DNA from: Pseudomonas cremoricolorata
GTDB taxonomy: Bacteria > Pseudomonadota > Gammaproteobacteria > Pseudomonadales > Pseudomonadaceae
DNA length: 64,000 nt
Assembly: GCF_000759535.1 (NCBI RefSeq)
Contig: NZ_CP009455.1
Coordinates: forward strand, 3,038,001 to 3,102,000
Direction of reading: 5' to 3'
Notes under the pieces: generated by a model
What the model was told of the DNA's origin: nothing
What the model saw: the letters and a program-made list of their open reading frames with translations, nothing else
Databases searched by the model: none
Part shown: piece by piece, positions 62,339 through 64,000 of the stretch
Position numbering within the stretch: the stretch's first letter is position 1
Layout of the letters: each line of letters opens with the position of its first letter
Program-made: the position numbers and the translations under genes

Positions 62339-63661
62339 ATGAAAGTGTTAAAAGGCCAGGACATCCTGGCACTTGGCTTCATGACGTTTGCCCTTTTCGT
62401 GGGCGCGGGCAACATCATCTTCCCACCCATCGTCGGCCTGCAGGCCGGGCCGAACGTGTGGATGGCAGCGCTGGGCTTCCTGGTCACGGCGGTCGGCCTG
62501 CCGGTCATCACCGTCGTGGCGCTGGCCAAGGTCGGCGGTGGCATGGACGCGCTGAGCAGCCCGATCGGCAAGTTCTTCGGCGGCCTGCTGGCGGCGGTGT
62601 GCTACCTCTCGGTCGGCCCGCTGTTCGCCACACCGCGCACGGCCACTGTGTCGTTCGAAGTCGGTGTCGCGCCGCTGGTCGGTGACAGCATGGAAGGCTG
62701 GTTGGCGCTGTTGATCTACAGCGTGGTGTACTTCCTGATCGTGCTGGCAGTGTCGATGTATCCGGGCAAGCTGCTCGATACCGTCGGACGCTTCCTGGCG
62801 CCGCTGAAGATCATCGCACTGGCTGCGCTGGGCATCGCTGCCTTCATGCTGCCGGCCGGCGATATTGGTCAGGCGAAGCAGGCGTATGTGAGCGCACCGT
62901 TCTCGCAGGGCTTCATCAATGGCTACTTGACCATGGATACCCTGGGCGCACTGGTGTTCGGCATCGTCATCGTCAACGCCATCCGTTCCCGTGGCGTCGA
63001 GTCACCCCAACTGATCACCCGCTACGCAATCATCGCCGGCCTGATCGCCGGTGTCGGCCTGGCGCTGGTCTACGTCAGCCTGTTCCGTCTCGGCTCGGGC
63101 AGCCACGCGATCGCCATGGACGCCGCCAACGGCGCCACGGTGCTGCACGCCTACGTGCAGCACACCTTCGGCTCGCTGGGCAGTGGTTTCCTGGCCGTGT
63201 TGATCACCGTGGCCTGCCTGGTCACTGCAGTCGGCCTGACGTGCGCCTGCGCCGAGTACTTCAGCCAGATTCTGCCACTGTCGTACCGGGTGCTGGTGGT
63301 GTTGCTCGCCGGGTTCTCGTTGCTGGTCTCCAACCTGGGCCTGACCAAGCTGATCATGTTCTCGGTGCCCGTGCTGACGGCTATCTATCCGCCGTGCATC
63401 GTCATGATTGCCTTGAGCTTCGTCAACGGCGTGTGGAACTCACCGGTACGGGTGATGGCGCCGGTGATGCTGGTATCGCTGCTGTTCGGTATCGTCGATG
63501 CCCTCAAAGGCAGCGAACTTGCCCACCTGCTGCCAGACGCCGCCGCCAATCTGCCGCTGAGCGAACAGGGCCTGGCCTGGCTGGTGCCGTCGGTGATTGC
63601 CCTGGCCGTGTGCGTCACCGTCGACCGACTGCTGGGTAGCCCGCACCAGGCGATCGCCTGA
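62339..63661 (+). CDS. brnQ: branched-chain amino acid:cation symporter
   Basis: 440 aa from ATG 62339 ([20 protein letters not shown]). About twelve transmembrane helices in LIVCS-family order, with the motif [36 protein letters not shown] and [14 protein letters not shown]. Imports Leu, Ile and Val with Na+ or H+. The length fits the family. It is monocistronic between two terminators. Confidence 0.95.
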   Translation: MKVLKGQDILALGFMTFALFVGAGNIIFPPIVGLQAGPNVWMAALGFLVTAVGLPVITVVALAKVGGGMDALSSPIGKFFGGLLAAVCYLSVGPLFATPRTATVSFEVGVAPLVGDSMEGWLALLIYSVVYFLIVLAVSMYPGKLLDTVGRFLAPLKIIALAALGIAAFMLPAGDIGQAKQAYVSAPFSQGFINGYLTMDTLGALVFGIVIVNAIRSRGVESPQLITRYAIIAGLIAGVGLALVYVSLFRLGSGSHAIAMDAANGATVLHAYVQHTFGSLGSGFLAVLITVACLVTAVGLTCACAEYFSQILPLSYRVLVVLLAGFSLLVSNLGLTKLIMFSVPVLTAIYPPCIVMIALSFVNGVWNSPVRVMAPVMLVSLLFGIVDALKGSELAHLLPDAAANLPLSEQGLAWLVPSVIALAVCVTVDRLLGSPHQAIA

Positions 63662-63727
63662 TGCGCTGAGTGCAGGCTGCGGGGCAGGTCACAAGCCACT
63701 GAGCCCGGCAGCCAATCGCGCCAGATG

Positions 63728-63757
63728 ACCCCGCATGGCAATGCGGGGTTTTTTTTT
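63728..63757 (+). terminator. intrinsic terminator after brnQ
   Basis: ACCCCGCAT (63728-63736), loop GGCA, ATGCGGGGT (63741-63749), then an unbroken T-run to 63757. Confidence 0.9.
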
Positions 63758-63847
63758 GCCTGCACTGCCGAGTGTGCGTGCCTTTTGCGCAGAACCGACG
63801 TCGAAAGGCGGTGTAAATCCTGGTTTGTCCACCTGCGCGGAGACGGC

Positions 63848-64000
63848 ATGAGTTTCATCCAGAACAACCTGAGCAATCTATTGGCCGTGTGCTGGTTCGG
63901 CCTCGCCTGGGGCGGCTATACCCGCTATGCCATCTGGAAGGGCCGCGACACGGCGTGCCTGGCCAGCGTGCTGCACCTCTACCGGGAAGACTGGATGCGC
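63848..64000 (+). CDS. DUF599-family membrane protein, 5' part
   Basis: 51 codons visible, running off the window end. It starts MSFIQNNLSNLLAVCWFGLA with the first transmembrane helix (about 8-26), then WGGYTRYAIWKGRDTACLAS and LHLYREDWMR. This is the typical N-terminus of DUF599, a four-helix membrane protein of unknown function. No clear ribosome site is visible before the ATG. Confidence 0.82.
   Translation, partial: MSFIQNNLSNLLAVCWFGLAWGGYTRYAIWKGRDTACLASVLHLYREDWMR

Overview
The window is a chromosomal segment of a fluorescent Pseudomonas, most likely of the P. putida group. The evidence is high GC with strong GC3 bias, the gene order gltA / sdhCDAB-sucAB-lpdG-sucCD, a NAD-type formate dehydrogenase operon, four chemoreceptors, two MocR-type regulators and an SOS-controlled umuDC pair. 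The assignment rests on gene content and protein motifs recognised by eye, not on a database search.

Layout. 1-6.4 kb: the 3' end of a COG0523 (CobW-like) GTPase gene, a soluble PAS chemoreceptor, an acyl-CoA synthetase with its TetR regulator, tal and dusA. 6.4-15.1 kb: an accessory block beside dusA. It begins with a tyrosine integrase that starts 104 bp from the dusA start codon. It continues with two membrane proteins of unknown function and a tightly overlapping leftward operon ending in a PrtN-like activator (coiled-coil membrane protein, cytosine methyltransferase, two small zinc-finger-like proteins, a small membrane protein, PrtN). A candidate RHH/MazF-PemK-type toxin-antitoxin operon with a palindromic operator follows, then AT-rich DNA with an octamer repeat, a decayed umuC fragment and a DUF596-like orphan. 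No phage structural genes are present, so this is a reduced prophage or a small genomic island.

15.2-35 kb is ordinary chromosome with many small metabolic and regulatory genes: two alpha/beta hydrolases, GNAT enzymes, a MocR regulator divergent from an EamA exporter, an XRE regulator divergent from a coupled small membrane peptide/MAPEG pair, a dCache chemoreceptor, a soluble GAF-PAS-HisKA_2 kinase, short-chain dehydrogenases, and a small DUF2256 gene. A scar of two truncated genes sits beside a DNA-crosslink repair peptidase (SRAP). That SRAP gene is divergent from umuDC across a LexA box. hchA and a further GNAT gene follow.

35-48.9 kb: the formate dehydrogenase operon fdsG-fdsB-fdsA-fdsD, with ATGA overlaps and a frameshift in fdsG, then two dCache chemoreceptors flanking a TSUP transporter, a second MocR regulator with direct-repeat sites, and three small genes. 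48.9-64 kb: the TCA-cycle block. gltA is leftward and divergent from sdhCDAB; near-consensus sigma-70 promoters for both lie in the 352-bp gap between them. The 2-oxoglutarate dehydrogenase (sucAB, lpdG) and succinyl-CoA synthetase (sucCD) genes follow, closed by a terminator. brnQ and the start of a DUF599 gene end the window.

How it works together: gltA, sucAB-lpdG, sucCD and sdh cover citrate synthesis and the oxidation of 2-oxoglutarate through succinyl-CoA to fumarate. The Fds enzyme feeds formate electrons to NAD+. The chemoreceptors and BrnQ suggest an amino-acid and organic-acid scavenging life style. The SOS genes (SRAP, UmuDC) and the PrtN-like island gene belong to the damage-response theme.
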